Assembly: GCA_039808765.1 (NCBI GenBank)
Contig: JBDHTQ010000002.1
Coordinates: forward strand, 1 to 64,000
Source of the DNA: JBDHTQ01 sp039808765
GTDB lineage: Bacteria; Pseudomonadota; Alphaproteobacteria; UBA2400
Length of the DNA: 64,000 bases
Direction of reading: 5' to 3'
The first letter of the stretch is position 1. Every line of letters begins with the position of its first letter. The notes beneath the pieces were generated by a model, which saw only the letters and a program-made list of their open reading frames with translations, searched no databases and was not told where the DNA came from. This document shows, piece after piece, positions 49,490 to 58,376 of this stretch. Both the position numbers and the translations under genes were made by a program.

Positions 49490-50154
49490 TGCTGTTTGAT
49501 TACCCTGCCAAAGCCGCTTTTGGGCGCGTCTTGCCCAAAACCAAGATTTACGAACACGCCAGTCCGACTACGGGCTTAAAAGAGCTGTTCGTTCGGCAGG
49601 TGGATCAGATCATCTGGAAATATAAACTTGCGCCGGAAACCATCAACCTGCCTAGCACAAAAGCTGTGCCGGAAATTCAGGTCTTTCATGTCACCTTGAA
49701 GAACGGAGAACTAAAAGAAGATGTCCTGCGCTGCATTGATAAGGCTATCCCGTTCCCTATACTGTTTGAGCTGTATTATGAGGGCAAGTGCAAGCCGATT
49801 GCCTGTTACAAGCGTCCGAATGAGGCCGATAGCACAAAATGGGTGGTGAGCGATTATTTTGAAACAGGCTGGCTGGCCGATAGTGCCATGCGCGAGAAGC
49901 TGCCCGTGGTGCTGGATTTAGGGGTTCTGTACGAAAACCTGCTATCGCCCCTGATGCCATACCCCGCCATAGGCAAGGAAACTATAGTGGAGCGCATAGC
50001 GCGGATCGAGAAAATCCGTGCCAAAGAGCGGGAGCTGGAAAAATCAGAAACCCGCCTGAACAATGAAAAACAATTCAACCGTAAAGTCGAAATCAATGCC
50101 GAAATCCGTGCTATAAAGCAGGAGATCGAGGTCATGACCACGAAGGCGGGATAA
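49489..50154 (+). CDS. DUF4391-family protein
   Basis: A 221-residue protein: MLFDYPAKAAFGRVLPKTKIYEH, then DQIIWKYKLAPETINLPST and IPFPILFELYYEG, and a C-terminal coiled coil (IRAKERELEKSETRLNNEKQ). DUF4391 proteins regularly lie between a SNF2-type helicase and a type III-like adenine methyltransferase in defence-associated operons. The molecular role is unknown. The start overlaps the helicase stop by one base, and the methyltransferase fragment follows after 19 bases. Confidence 0.83.
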   Translation: MLFDYPAKAAFGRVLPKTKIYEHASPTTGLKELFVRQVDQIIWKYKLAPETINLPSTKAVPEIQVFHVTLKNGELKEDVLRCIDKAIPFPILFELYYEGKCKPIACYKRPNEADSTKWVVSDYFETGWLADSAMREKLPVVLDLGVLYENLLSPLMPYPAIGKETIVERIARIEKIRAKERELEKSETRLNNEKQFNRKVEINAEIRAIKQEIEVMTTKAG

Positions 50155-50173
50155 GAGAGTAAGGAAGCACACA

Positions 50174-50599
50174 ATGGAAAAACTAAAAATGCACACGCCA
50201 GACCTGACGCAGGATCATATTACCCGTATCCGCGAACTCTTCCCGAATTGCGTAACAGAAGCACGAGACGCGAGCGGCAAGCTGAAACTGGCGGTGGATT
50301 TTGACCAGCTTAAACAAGAGCTGAGCGACTCCATCGTAGAAGGGCCGCAGGAGCGTTATCATCTCAACTGGCCGGGCAAGCGCGAAGGCCTAAGCCGCTG
50401 GTTTGTGTCTATTCCTGTTGCCGATTTTTATTTCATGGCCTGGGGGCGTGAACCGCAGCATGTCGCGCTCATCACCGACCACGGCATCATCCACAGCTAT
50501 TCTGGCGTTGGTAAAGTTGTCGAACACAGCCTTGATGAGCGCTGGCGGCAACGCATCGCGGCAGCTTACCGCTTTCCGTATTTCGCGGGAGGAATGTGA
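50174..50599 (+). pseudogene. chimera: methyltransferase N-terminus fused to phage NlpC/P60 C-terminus
   Basis: The first 72 residues (MEKLKMHTPDLTQDHITRIR, continuing through LAVDFDQLKQELSDSIVEG to NWPGKREGL) are the N-terminus of type III-like site-specific DNA methyltransferases. From about residue 73 the frame switches, still in frame, to PQHVALITDHGIIHSYSGVG and DERWRQRIAAAYRFP. That is the end of the NlpC/P60 tail peptidase found in phages and gene transfer agents. The junction is near 50389. The methyltransferase catalytic motifs (DPPYNTG etc.) are gone, so the defence operon cannot modify DNA. Confidence 0.75.
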
Positions 50600-50605
50600 A
50601 AAAAG

Positions 50606-51268
50606 TTAAGAAGGGCCATCGTTTCCAGATGGCTTTGCGCCAGTTTTTCTATCCGTTGTACGTATTGGCATTCCCTCTGCGGACAATTGTCCATTTTTGT
50701 CTATCCAAGCGGTTCCTTGGCTTCTCGCCATATAATCGTCTCCAGATCTCCGAGTTTCATCATAGCAATGAAACACACATTCAACTCCCATTGATCGAAT
50801 GCGAGAAACTGACGCCGCAAGCATTCGATCTGAATATTCAGATTTAGGCTGCATTTCGTATTTTCCGTCAGGATCTTTTTGCCATTCACCTGGTACAAAA
50901 AAATGAACTCTGGTGGTCTTATTGCTAACTTCATGTCGTATCACTAAGTCAATCATTGAAGCGCTGAGACGATCATAATGAAAAAATGTGCTTGTATCTG
51001 GATTATCGATATAACCGCCAATGCAGCCGCATAATCCGGATGTCGCCATACTTGTCCCTTTGGGAGCCGTATGGTGTGCATTCATATGAACTAACACATC
51101 AAATCTCTGCCTAAGTTCATCTGGAACAGAAACTGGATTGCGACGAGGTGCGGAAAACTCAGTATCGGAGAACATCAAAAGTTTATCTGGAACAGAAACT
51201 GGATTGCGACGAGGTGCGGAAAACTCAGTATCGAAGAACCTCAAAAGTTTCGAATAAAGATCGGTCAT
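50606..51268 (-). CDS. hypothetical protein with a tandem 22-residue repeat
   Basis: A 220-residue protein. Residues 12-55 contain two nearly identical 22-residue units (FDTEFSAPRRNPVSVPD and SDTEFSAPRRNPVSVPD with short linkers), encoded by a 66-bp direct DNA duplication (51121 and 51187). The rest has VHMNAHHTAPKGTS, CGCIGGYIDNPD and SRIRSMGVECVFHCYDETR, and a polar, disordered tail. I do not recognise the family. It lies between phage tail fragments on the opposite strand and may be a phage-borne or effector-type cargo gene. Confidence 0.55.
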   Translation of the reverse strand: MTDLYSKLLRFFDTEFSAPRRNPVSVPDKLLMFSDTEFSAPRRNPVSVPDELRQRFDVLVHMNAHHTAPKGTSMATSGLCGCIGGYIDNPDTSTFFHYDRLSASMIDLVIRHEVSNKTTRVHFFVPGEWQKDPDGKYEMQPKSEYSDRMLAASVSRIRSMGVECVFHCYDETRRSGDDYMARSQGTAWIDKNGQLSAEGMPIRTTDRKTGAKPSGNDGPS

Positions 51269-51395
51269 TACAAAAAACTTTCATAGAAGAATTGATCACA
51301 CCTTTGATGGCTTAATTATACACCATAAAAGTAAATGCTTCTTAAAGGTTCTTTCAACTTTTGAAAACAAACAAAAAACAAGCTCGGAGAATAAG

Positions 51396-51700
51396 ATGGC
51401 TGTTCTGGCTTTGGGGGTGGTGGGATCGGCTCTCGGTTCTGCCATCGGCATCGGCGCGTCCGCCGGATGGCTGGGCGGCGTGCTGCTCGGCAATCTGCTG
51501 TTCGGTGGCGGCAAAGGACAGAATATCGAGGGGCCGCGCATTGACGATTTATCCGTGCAGACCTCCACCTACGGCGCGCCGATCCCGCTGGTCTATGGCA
51601 CCATGCGGATTTCCGGCAACGTGATCTGGTCGACACCGCTCAAGGAAACCCGCACCGTCAAGAAAAGCAGCGGCAGTAAGGGCGGTATAGATGGCGTCAA
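51396..51700 (+). pseudogene. phage/GTA tail protein, N-terminal fragment
   Basis: The frame reads MAVLALGVVGSALGSAIGIG, then GKGQNIEGPRIDDLSVQTST and YGAPIPLVYGTMRISGNVIW. This is the start of the large tail or baseplate host-specificity protein found in phages and gene transfer agents, normally 1000 or more residues. After about residue 95 the sequence belongs to a different gene on the opposite strand, so the remainder was deleted. In phage order it should follow the NlpC/P60 gene, whose tail is 800 bases upstream. Confidence 0.75.
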
Positions 51701-51944
51701 GCGAAACCGCCTGCGCGATGAGTAGGGCTTCCACCTCGGCCAGATTACCGCCCTGAATGCCCGTAACCTTCTGGCGCAGGGTATCCATGCATTCACTTAA
51801 TCCCAACTCGCCATAAGCACTTTTTGAATAGTCTGTGACTAACAGTGCACCATTGGCCAACCCGCTCAGGGCTATGTCTGCAATCAGCTGCTCGCGGTTC
51901 TGTCCTTCTTTTGGGGGCACGTTCAGGGTTTTCTTGTCAGTCAT
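51690..51944 (-). pseudogene. conserved island protein, 3' truncated
   Basis: The frame starts MTDKKTLNVPPKEGQNREQL and continues with LSGLANGALLVTDYSKSAYG and AEVEALLIAQAVSLDAIYTAL. I know this pattern from small proteins of plasmid and phage islands, which normally continue for another 50-80 residues. Here the frame runs on into the opposite-strand phage tail gene (to 51549), giving a nonsense tail. So two genes were joined head to head at about 51690. Confidence 0.55.
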
Positions 51945-51955
51945 GGCGTGGCCTT

Positions 51956-52357
51956 TCAGTTCAAGGGGTGATGGAGCAGGGATTCAAACTCTGCCACAAG
52001 GGTGGGGTGCTGGCGGTGGGCAAACTGGGCAAAGGTGTCCCAATAGGCCATCACCTCGGCCTTATCGCGGGGAAAGCCTGCCTCAAATTCCATGGTGCCT
52101 GCGCGTTCCTCATACATCTCGCGCCAAGGTGTTTCAGGTGTTGCTGGTGTTTCAGTAAGTAAATCAATAGGCTGGTCTGAAACACGCGGCGGCGCACTGG
52201 TGGTGCGGGTGTTGCAGGCCAGACTGGGGGCTAATTCCTTACCCGGATTGGCTTTGGTATTTGGTGCAACACCTGAAACACCTGCAACACCGCCATCTCG
52301 TCTTGGTGGCAGCAATCCATCAAAGCAGCGATGCATCGTCATGGCTGAGCTCCTCAC
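51956..52357 (-). CDS. hypothetical protein downstream of the primase-helicase
   Basis: About 133 residues. The N-terminal half is low-complexity and rich in Pro, Thr and Ala, and the C-terminal part (EMYEERAGTMEFEAGFPRDK and EVMAYWDTFAQFAHRQHP) looks like a short helical domain. It overlaps the end of the primase-helicase gene by 38 bases, so it is probably co-translated. The start may be at the internal MTMHRCFDG. Function unknown. Confidence 0.55.
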   Translation of the reverse strand: MRSSAMTMHRCFDGLLPPRRDGGVAGVSGVAPNTKANPGKELAPSLACNTRTTSAPPRVSDQPIDLLTETPATPETPWREMYEERAGTMEFEAGFPRDKAEVMAYWDTFAQFAHRQHPTLVAEFESLLHHPLN

Positions 52358-54884
52358 TCAGGATGGTGGCGGGGATATGATAGAGCCGGACTTGGCCGTG
52401 CCCTTTTACCCGCAGGCTGGTGGTATATTTGCCCTGCTTATCCCGCAGGATCCGTCTGCGCTCGGCGAGGTGCTTCTTGGCCACACTGGGGTTAAGGCTG
52501 CCGATAATTTCCCGCTCGAATATGTCCGGCAGCATAAAATATTCCCATGCGCCGTCATCGGTTTTGCGGCGAAAGCCTGCCCTGTTGAGTATGCGGGTGC
52601 GCTGATCGTCCTGCACAGTGATTTCCCACGGTGTTTCAAAGCGGGCGCTGCCATGGGCAGCAATAAAAGCGCGCAGGCGGTGTTCGGCCTCGCTGGCCTC
52701 ATGGGCCTGTGTGCCGCCGCGCTTGGCAATCCAGTCTTGAAACAAGCATAGGCAGGATTTTTCGGCTTCACCCTCAGGCCAAGGCAGAATGCCAGCACGA
52801 ATGGCTAACTCGCCCACCGCTGCCACCAGTGCAAACTTGTTGCCCACCCGCATAACCTGCCCATCGCCATTGGCTGGCAGGTAGCTATCGAGCCAAATTT
52901 TACGCGCTTTGTTAATGCCCTCAGTAAATCCTTTGAGGTTGCTACATAGCAGGGTCAAGAAGGCATCAGCCACTGTACCGGTGTTGCATTCAGTAAGGTA
53001 TTTCAGGTGTTGCGAGAGGCTATTGCCATCTGGCAGGCTGTGCAGGGTGTCAAACACGCCATAGCCTTTGCCAGCATCGGCGGGCAGCTCGATAAAGCGC
53101 ACAGTCTGCCCAGCTTTTGGCTGTTTGCCCCCTTCTTGCATCTTGGCAGCAAGACCAGTTTCGCCGGAGCTGAGGAATACCAGCCGGAAACGCTCTGGCG
53201 GTTTGGCAGTACCATCGCGGCGGGAGCGGGCTTTGCCAGCACCATTGCCCAACATGTAGGCCATGGCATCTGCTGCACTGCCATCCACCTGCGAGAGTTC
53301 ATCAAGGATCAGCAGGCCATCATTGGCGGCGCGGGCTAGCCCCTCGGCGGCATTGTCGGTCGTGCGCCAACTTTGAATGGGTGCACCCCACACACTCGCA
53401 GCAGCCCGTAACAGTGTGGTTTTGCCGATAGATGAGCCGCCCTCAACGTGAAAACCGAAGTTTTCTTCGCCCAGCGGCTCAAGTAGGGGGCCGGTCAGGG
53501 CAGCGCATACGGCCAGCACAAGGCGGCCATTACCCACGCACAGCGCGCCAATGCCGTTTTGCCAGTCTTCCAGCGTGCCTTGTAGCGAGCGCGCCTTGGC
53601 GGGCAGGGTTTGCTGCAACACAATCCGCTCGCCGCTCTTCTGGCCGTAAACCCGTTCTGGCAAGATATAGCAGTCGCCATGCCAGCCGCACTTCAGCACA
53701 CAAGTGGCGCGCGATTTTGGACTGGCCGTAGTCAGGTAGCTTTGCAGAAGCTTATTGCCGTTAGGCGACAGGCGCAGCCCGCGCGAGAGTAATTCTTCCC
53801 GATAGCCGATACCATCCCCTGCCAGTGAGGCCATGGGCAGGACGTACTCTTTGCGCTTGCCATCATTATCGATAATCATCAGCACGCACCCCCAGTTTTC
53901 GCCCCGAGTATCGCGGGTGAGGTGTGTCACGCCCAGATAGGAGCAAAGCCAAAGCCACTCGGTGATGGGATTACCATCGTTATCTTCGCTGATTTTTGCA
54001 TATTCCACCCCGCGCGCGCTCAGGCGGAAGGTATTGGCGACAGTGCTGTTAATGTCTTCCAGCTCGCTTGCCTTAATATAAGGCTGCGGTGGGGCCAGCT
54101 GGAGCAATCGCTCTATTTGCTGGGCTGTCCATCCCGCTTGCAGAGCATCGGCCAGATCATACCCGGCGGTAGGTGTGGTGTCGCTGTGCGTAAAGCCTGT
54201 TTCTGTAGGTTTTCGCTGGCCGATCATCTCGGCAGGGAGGTGAAAAATACTGGCTGCGCCTGCTGCTAAGCATAAATCAAGCACAGCATCGCCGAAGCTC
54301 TGGCCCGCCTCATCATAATCGGGGCTGATGATGACCTTGCGCCCTTTAAGATGGGAAAAGTCTGTTTTGTGAGGTGACTGCGCACCATGCATGGGTGTGG
54401 TGGCCACGTATTGCGGGAAGAGCATTTGCGCGGCTTCAGCGGTTTTCTCGCCCTCGCAGATCAAAATAGGCGCATCTGGCCGTGCCAGTATTTCTGGCAG
54501 GCGGTAAAGCGGGCGCAGGCTGGGCATGCCTGCACTGCGCCAGCCGCGTTTCCCATCAGGCAAATCGCAGTAGGTAATTGGTAGGATCGTTTTTTTCCGC
54601 TCGCCAGTCGCTGGGTCGGTGCTATCCCAGCGCCCGATATAGCAAACCAACGCTCCATCCGCTTGATGGTAGGGATAAAGCTGGGTGGGTTTTCCGCCTA
54701 GGCTAGGAATGGCAAATTTACAGGGTGGAGCATCGGCGGGCGCGGGGATAATCAGGGTCTTAGTGTTTGGTGCGTCTTGCTGTGTCATGGCAGCCTGCTT
54801 TTCTGTTTGAGTGAGCGGGCTTTCGAGCAGAGCTAGCGGCGCGGCGGTGGCTGTAGCAGGGGAAGGGGAGAGGTTTTCCATCAT
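52320..54884 (-). CDS. DUF927 primase-helicase of a phage or plasmid replication module
   Basis: An 854-residue protein. The N-terminal part has a TOPRIM-like primase fold (PILICEGEKTAEAAQML; KVIISPDYDEAG). The central DUF927 domain has Walker A EGGSSIGKTTLLRAAASVWG and Walker B GLLILDELSQVD, with a sensor-type RLVFLSSGETGLA. The C-terminal part holds a winged-helix-like region (AGFRRKTDDGAWEYFMLPDIF). Such proteins start or unwind DNA for satellite phages and integrated elements. It overlaps the upstream CHC2-like gene by four bases. GC is higher than in the flanking regions. Confidence 0.85.
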   Translation of the reverse strand: MMENLSPSPATATAAPLALLESPLTQTEKQAAMTQQDAPNTKTLIIPAPADAPPCKFAIPSLGGKPTQLYPYHQADGALVCYIGRWDSTDPATGERKKTILPITYCDLPDGKRGWRSAGMPSLRPLYRLPEILARPDAPILICEGEKTAEAAQMLFPQYVATTPMHGAQSPHKTDFSHLKGRKVIISPDYDEAGQSFGDAVLDLCLAAGAASIFHLPAEMIGQRKPTETGFTHSDTTPTAGYDLADALQAGWTAQQIERLLQLAPPQPYIKASELEDINSTVANTFRLSARGVEYAKISEDNDGNPITEWLWLCSYLGVTHLTRDTRGENWGCVLMIIDNDGKRKEYVLPMASLAGDGIGYREELLSRGLRLSPNGNKLLQSYLTTASPKSRATCVLKCGWHGDCYILPERVYGQKSGERIVLQQTLPAKARSLQGTLEDWQNGIGALCVGNGRLVLAVCAALTGPLLEPLGEENFGFHVEGGSSIGKTTLLRAAASVWGAPIQSWRTTDNAAEGLARAANDGLLILDELSQVDGSAADAMAYMLGNGAGKARSRRDGTAKPPERFRLVFLSSGETGLAAKMQEGGKQPKAGQTVRFIELPADAGKGYGVFDTLHSLPDGNSLSQHLKYLTECNTGTVADAFLTLLCSNLKGFTEGINKARKIWLDSYLPANGDGQVMRVGNKFALVAAVGELAIRAGILPWPEGEAEKSCLCLFQDWIAKRGGTQAHEASEAEHRLRAFIAAHGSARFETPWEITVQDDQRTRILNRAGFRRKTDDGAWEYFMLPDIFEREIIGSLNPSVAKKHLAERRRILRDKQGKYTTSLRVKGHGQVRLYHIPATILSEELSHDDASLL

Positions 54885-55177
54885 GCGCCCCCAATCAGCT
54901 GGATCACACGGCGGGCGGCATCGGTCTGGCTTAGGCCAAACAGATAGGCCACCAGCGAGGTAACATCGCTGCCGCTGGCGCGCACAGCAAAGTCTGCCCA
55001 GCGGCCAGTCAGCAAGTTAATCTTGAAGCTTCCCAAATGGCTATCAGGGCGGCGCGGGTTAAGGGCCAGATATTCCCGCCCCATAACTTTACCACCCGGC
55101 AGAATGCGGCTCAGAATGGCGGGCAGATAGGGCAGGGCTGACTTGTTAAGGTCGGCAAACTTGATGGGGTCAGACAT
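54881..55177 (-). CDS. small primase accessory domain protein
   Basis: About 98 residues: KFADLNKSALPYLPAILSRI, then YLALNPRRPDSHLGSFKINL and TGRWADFAVRASGSDVTSLV. This is the zinc-free CHC2-like DNA-binding module often encoded separately in front of a DUF927 or TOPRIM primase. The start at MSDPIKF has GGGGAGGG upstream. It overlaps both neighbours. Confidence 0.7.
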   Translation of the reverse strand: MSDPIKFADLNKSALPYLPAILSRILPGGKVMGREYLALNPRRPDSHLGSFKINLLTGRWADFAVRASGSDVTSLVAYLFGLSQTDAARRVIQLIGGA

Positions 55178-55400
55178 GGCTGCCCTCCCCACCGGTCAGG
55201 TTTTCGGCAATAAAGCGGTTCAGGTCTTCCAGCCGGTATTTAACCAGCCTGCCGACACGGACAAACGGGAGCTGGTAGCGCCCCGCGCAGGCCCAGCAGG
55301 CAAGGGTCTGTTCTTTAACGCCAAGGTACTCGGCAGCTTCCTTGCGGGTCAGTAAACTGGCCCGATGGTTGGTAGTGGGTGGTGTAGATTGATGATGCAT
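55170..55400 (-). CDS. AlpA/excisionase-type DNA-binding protein
   Basis: A 76-residue protein with a winged HTH: LLTRKEAAEYLGVKEQTLAC, then FVRVGRLVKYRLEDLNRFI. It is the first gene of the replication module and likely regulates it or controls excision. Confidence 0.8.
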   Translation of the reverse strand: MHHQSTPPTTNHRASLLTRKEAAEYLGVKEQTLACWACAGRYQLPFVRVGRLVKYRLEDLNRFIAENLTGGEGSHV

Positions 55401-55523
55401 GGTTTACCTCACAGAAAAGTGGTTTCGTGAGATCAAACATGGCTAATTTTGAGGTATCGCGCTACGTCGCCGTGCCAACGCCAGTGCAAAAGTGGGTGAC
55501 ACCCCTTGGTTATCTATTTGAGA

Positions 55524-56333
55524 TTAATTTCTTTTTTGGGTAGCAGGCTTGCTCTTTGATTTGGGCGCAGTTCTGCTGAGGTTGTCACCCCCTGATCCGC
55601 CCCTTTTCTTTTCAGGTAACCGGATAAAAGTTGCCATAGCCTGTATATCGCGCCCACTTAAACCCTCAGCTGGAGCGTTATCTTGCAACCACCCTTCAAT
55701 CACTTTCTTGACTGGTTGGTGATCTTTTGTGATGCCTAGCTCCTTAATAGCCTTCATCATCAAGTCGATGTAAGGCGAGGTATATCCCTTAGGTATAGGT
55801 GCTAGTGGTGCCGGCGTCACAAACGAAACTTGATCCTCTTCTTGATTGAGCTGAGGTGGAAAGACTGCGTATAGCTCACTTACAGGTAACTCAATCATGA
55901 GATAGGCATAGTGCTTGGCCAAATAGGTTTCAGGGTCATGGGTAGAATAAGTAAGGTAATTATCAGCAAAGTCGATGTCATCGAAAACCCACCGCTCTTG
56001 TGTAATAAGTTGTTTCGCCTTTACTCCTCGACGTGCTAAAATATGAAAGCTGTCTTCATCATAGATAGACTGCCACTCAATCTCAGCCAAATCGGCAGTG
56101 GCATTTATATGTCCCTGCCGCAGAGCTATAAAAAGTTCCTGCTGAGCGTTTGTTATTTTTGCAGCCTCTTCCTTACTCATAAAACTATGGACGACTGTGT
56201 CACCGTGCCCATGCAGCATTTTGTCATAAGGTTCGGTATAAGGCTCCCAGCCATAGATAATCCACTGAACTGCTTGGCAAAGGCTTGCCGTATTAGAAAG
56301 TTCGGGTTTAAGGGGTATGCTTGATTGGGGCAT
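55524..56333 (-). CDS. hypothetical protein, 269 residues
   Basis: A soluble protein with no clear family. The N-terminus (ASLCQAVQWIIYGWEPYTEP) and KEEAAKITNAQQELFIALRQGH form a domain that I have seen in island genes next to primase modules. The C-terminal 70 residues contain SGRDIQAMATFIRLPEKKRG and a lysine-rich tail (PKSKSKPATQKRN), suggesting DNA binding. It is transcribed with the replication module on the minus strand. Confidence 0.6.
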   Translation of the reverse strand: MPQSSIPLKPELSNTASLCQAVQWIIYGWEPYTEPYDKMLHGHGDTVVHSFMSKEEAAKITNAQQELFIALRQGHINATADLAEIEWQSIYDEDSFHILARRGVKAKQLITQERWVFDDIDFADNYLTYSTHDPETYLAKHYAYLMIELPVSELYAVFPPQLNQEEDQVSFVTPAPLAPIPKGYTSPYIDLMMKAIKELGITKDHQPVKKVIEGWLQDNAPAEGLSGRDIQAMATFIRLPEKKRGGSGGDNLSRTAPKSKSKPATQKRN

Positions 56334-56546
56334 GATTTAACTTCATCATTTTAGCGCTATAGAAGCTTTGAAAGCAGGTTTGACATATTCACGTAATGCT
56401 TTTTTAATTTTCGTGATAATTAAGCAGGTCTTTCATCCCTGTATCTCCGTTTATATTTATATGCCCATGTTGATGCAAATATAGCACGATTCCAGCCGAA
56501 TCAATTGATTTAAACTCGTGGACAATGACTCGGCAGAAAATCTGAA

Positions 56547-57773
56547 TTAGTGGCCTGAGCTGGTGTTGGCGAGGCTGCTGGTGGCCATGTGGTTTTCGAT
56601 TATGGCCCTGATTTCGGCGGGTAGGTCATAATGCGGGCCGTGCTGCGCCCATGCCGTGCGGGTGGCTTCAACTGTTTCGCGCACGGTCTTAATCACCAGC
56701 CGCTCGGGCACGCCAGCCTTGCGGGCCAGTTTGCGGAAGTGATCGGCATTAATGGCGTGCATATTGCGCTGGCCAGCCAGTTTTAGGGACAGCTCATCCT
56801 GTGGTAGGTAGGGCACGGTTGAGAGCATGTCATAAGCCGGGGCCAGTGCGGGAGTGATGCCGTCGCGATAGATCAGTGACCAGTTTTTCAGGTGCATATC
56901 GCCATTGCCAATCAGCAGAATATAGGTAACGCGGCGGATAAAGTCAGTCAGGCCAGTTTCGCCAGTAAGCGTCCACACCATTCCAGCGAGGGTGTCGATA
57001 CTTACGCCTTCATATTTGTTTTCAGGCGGAATGGCATAAACCTGTGCGAAGTCTTCAATATGAATGCGCTGGCCGTGGGCTGCGCGGTCAAACCGGCTAA
57101 CCGCCAGCGCCCGTGTGCCAGACAGCAGCCCCATTTCCGGCAGGTTCCCGATGTCGGCCAGATTGATGAGCTTAATCTCCGGCACAGGTATGCCAATGCG
57201 CCCCGCCAAGTCCATCATGGCAAATTCGTTTTCCGGTACATGGGGATAGTTCTGGGCAGGAAGCTTGACGATCCAATCGCCGCCCATACCGCTGGAAGGA
57301 ATAGTGAGGCGGCTATTCCTTCCGGCAATGGCCGAGAATTTGAGTTGCACCCCCGCAAGCGAGAAGCGGAGCGGGTGCAGTGGCTCGGTATTGGCTTCAC
57401 TATCCGGGGGGCTGTTCGATGTTGCGCCAGTCTCGGGTGTTACTTGCACAGCGCCCGACAAATCCTGCCCGAGCAGTTCAAGCAAGCCAAACTCGTTGCC
57501 CGGCTTGATCCCGCCGCGCTGGGCCAGATAGTTGCGCATGGTGCCTTCCGGCAGCAGGTTGGAGAAAAACGGCGGCAGCTTGCCAGAGGTAGCGCGACTT
57601 TCAGGAATCAACTCGCCAGAGGGTTTAATGAAGGACTGGCTTAAAACCGGGCGAGTGGCTGGGGCGGTAGCCAGATAATCTTCACTGAAAGCAAAAAAGA
57701 TGTTGCCGCTGGGGAGGCGGGTGAGCGTGCCGATGGGCTGGTTATTCAGGGCTACGCGCAAAATGCTGGTCAT
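56547..57773 (-). CDS. hipA: HipA-family toxin kinase
   Basis: A 408-residue Ser/Thr kinase-like toxin. The N-terminal domain has LPPFFSNLLPEGTMRNYLAQ, the core has FSLAGVQLKFSAIAG and MGGDWIVKLPAQNYPHVPENE, and the catalytic HxxN and Asp motifs are MHLKNWSLIY and APAYDMLST. In the E. coli relative, HipA phosphorylates glutamyl-tRNA synthetase and slows growth. Length and motifs are complete. It overlaps the antitoxin gene by four bases. Confidence 0.92.
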   Translation of the reverse strand: MTSILRVALNNQPIGTLTRLPSGNIFFAFSEDYLATAPATRPVLSQSFIKPSGELIPESRATSGKLPPFFSNLLPEGTMRNYLAQRGGIKPGNEFGLLELLGQDLSGAVQVTPETGATSNSPPDSEANTEPLHPLRFSLAGVQLKFSAIAGRNSRLTIPSSGMGGDWIVKLPAQNYPHVPENEFAMMDLAGRIGIPVPEIKLINLADIGNLPEMGLLSGTRALAVSRFDRAAHGQRIHIEDFAQVYAIPPENKYEGVSIDTLAGMVWTLTGETGLTDFIRRVTYILLIGNGDMHLKNWSLIYRDGITPALAPAYDMLSTVPYLPQDELSLKLAGQRNMHAINADHFRKLARKAGVPERLVIKTVRETVEATRTAWAQHGPHYDLPAEIRAIIENHMATSSLANTSSGH

Positions 57774-58051
57774 GCGTTATCATCCTTATCAGGCTGGAAT
57801 CGGCGTTCTTGCTCGCCCTCGCCATGCAGAAAGGCGCGCAGGGCTGGCAGCATCGCGCGCGGTACCAGCACTAACTCCTGATCCAGCATCTGCACCAGAT
57901 CGGAGATGGTCGAGAGGCGCGGGTCGCTGGTGCCCTGCTCAATTTTCGAGACATGGCTCTGGGGCACGCCCAGCTTTTCGCCCAGTGCGGCTTGGCTCAG
58001 CCCCTGCTTGAGGCGGGCTTCTTTAATCTGTGAAAGGATACTGCTCATCAT
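57770..58051 (-). CDS. hipB: HipB-family antitoxin
   Basis: A 93-residue XRE-type regulator: EARLKQGLSQAALGEKLGVP and SHVSKIEQGTSDPRLSTISD. It neutralises HipA and represses the operon. The 100 bases upstream have inverted TATA-rich repeats (ATATACTATAGTATAT-like, 58068-58083) suited as an operator. Confidence 0.92.
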   Translation of the reverse strand: MMSSILSQIKEARLKQGLSQAALGEKLGVPQSHVSKIEQGTSDPRLSTISDLVQMLDQELVLVPRAMLPALRAFLHGEGEQERRFQPDKDDNA

Positions 58052-58155
58052 CCTGCTCCATATTCATATACTATAGTATATTGGTGCAAAAGTTAATATA
58101 CTTCTGTATATAATTATTGAGTGCGGATTTCACATAACTGATTGATATTAAATAA

Positions 58156-58376
58156 TTACGCATTCTTGGTGATTTTACCAGCTTTCAACATTGCCTGAGT
58201 GGCCAACTCAACTGATTGCCGCACGGGGTCAAGATTCAGGCGGGCATAAATCTGGGTGGCTTGTTGGGATTTGTGGCCGAGGGATTTGCCAATGATATAG
58301 CCGCTGGCACCTGTTGAAGCCTGCCAACTACCCAGTGAGCGGCGCAAGTCATGGATGCGCAAATCTTTAATATCAG
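58156..58376 (-). pseudogene. tyrosine integrase, C-terminal remnant
   Basis: The frame reads MRIHDLRRSLGSWQASTGAS, then IIGKSLGHKSQQATQIYARL and DPVRQSVELATQAM. It holds the second catalytic Arg (HDLRR), the LGH motif and the Tyr (IYARL) of phage-type tyrosine recombinases. The N-terminal 300 residues are missing. At its 5' side it is joined to a piece of serine recombinase. Confidence 0.8.

Noticed and set aside
51121..51252. A second CRISPR-like repeat, since the unit is 66 bp like the array period
   Set aside because: It is a plain direct duplication of coding sequence with no repeat/spacer structure.
56892..57644. Plus-strand frame of 250 residues inside hipA
   Set aside because: hipA is complete on the minus strand with all kinase motifs; the plus frame is a GC-driven shadow.
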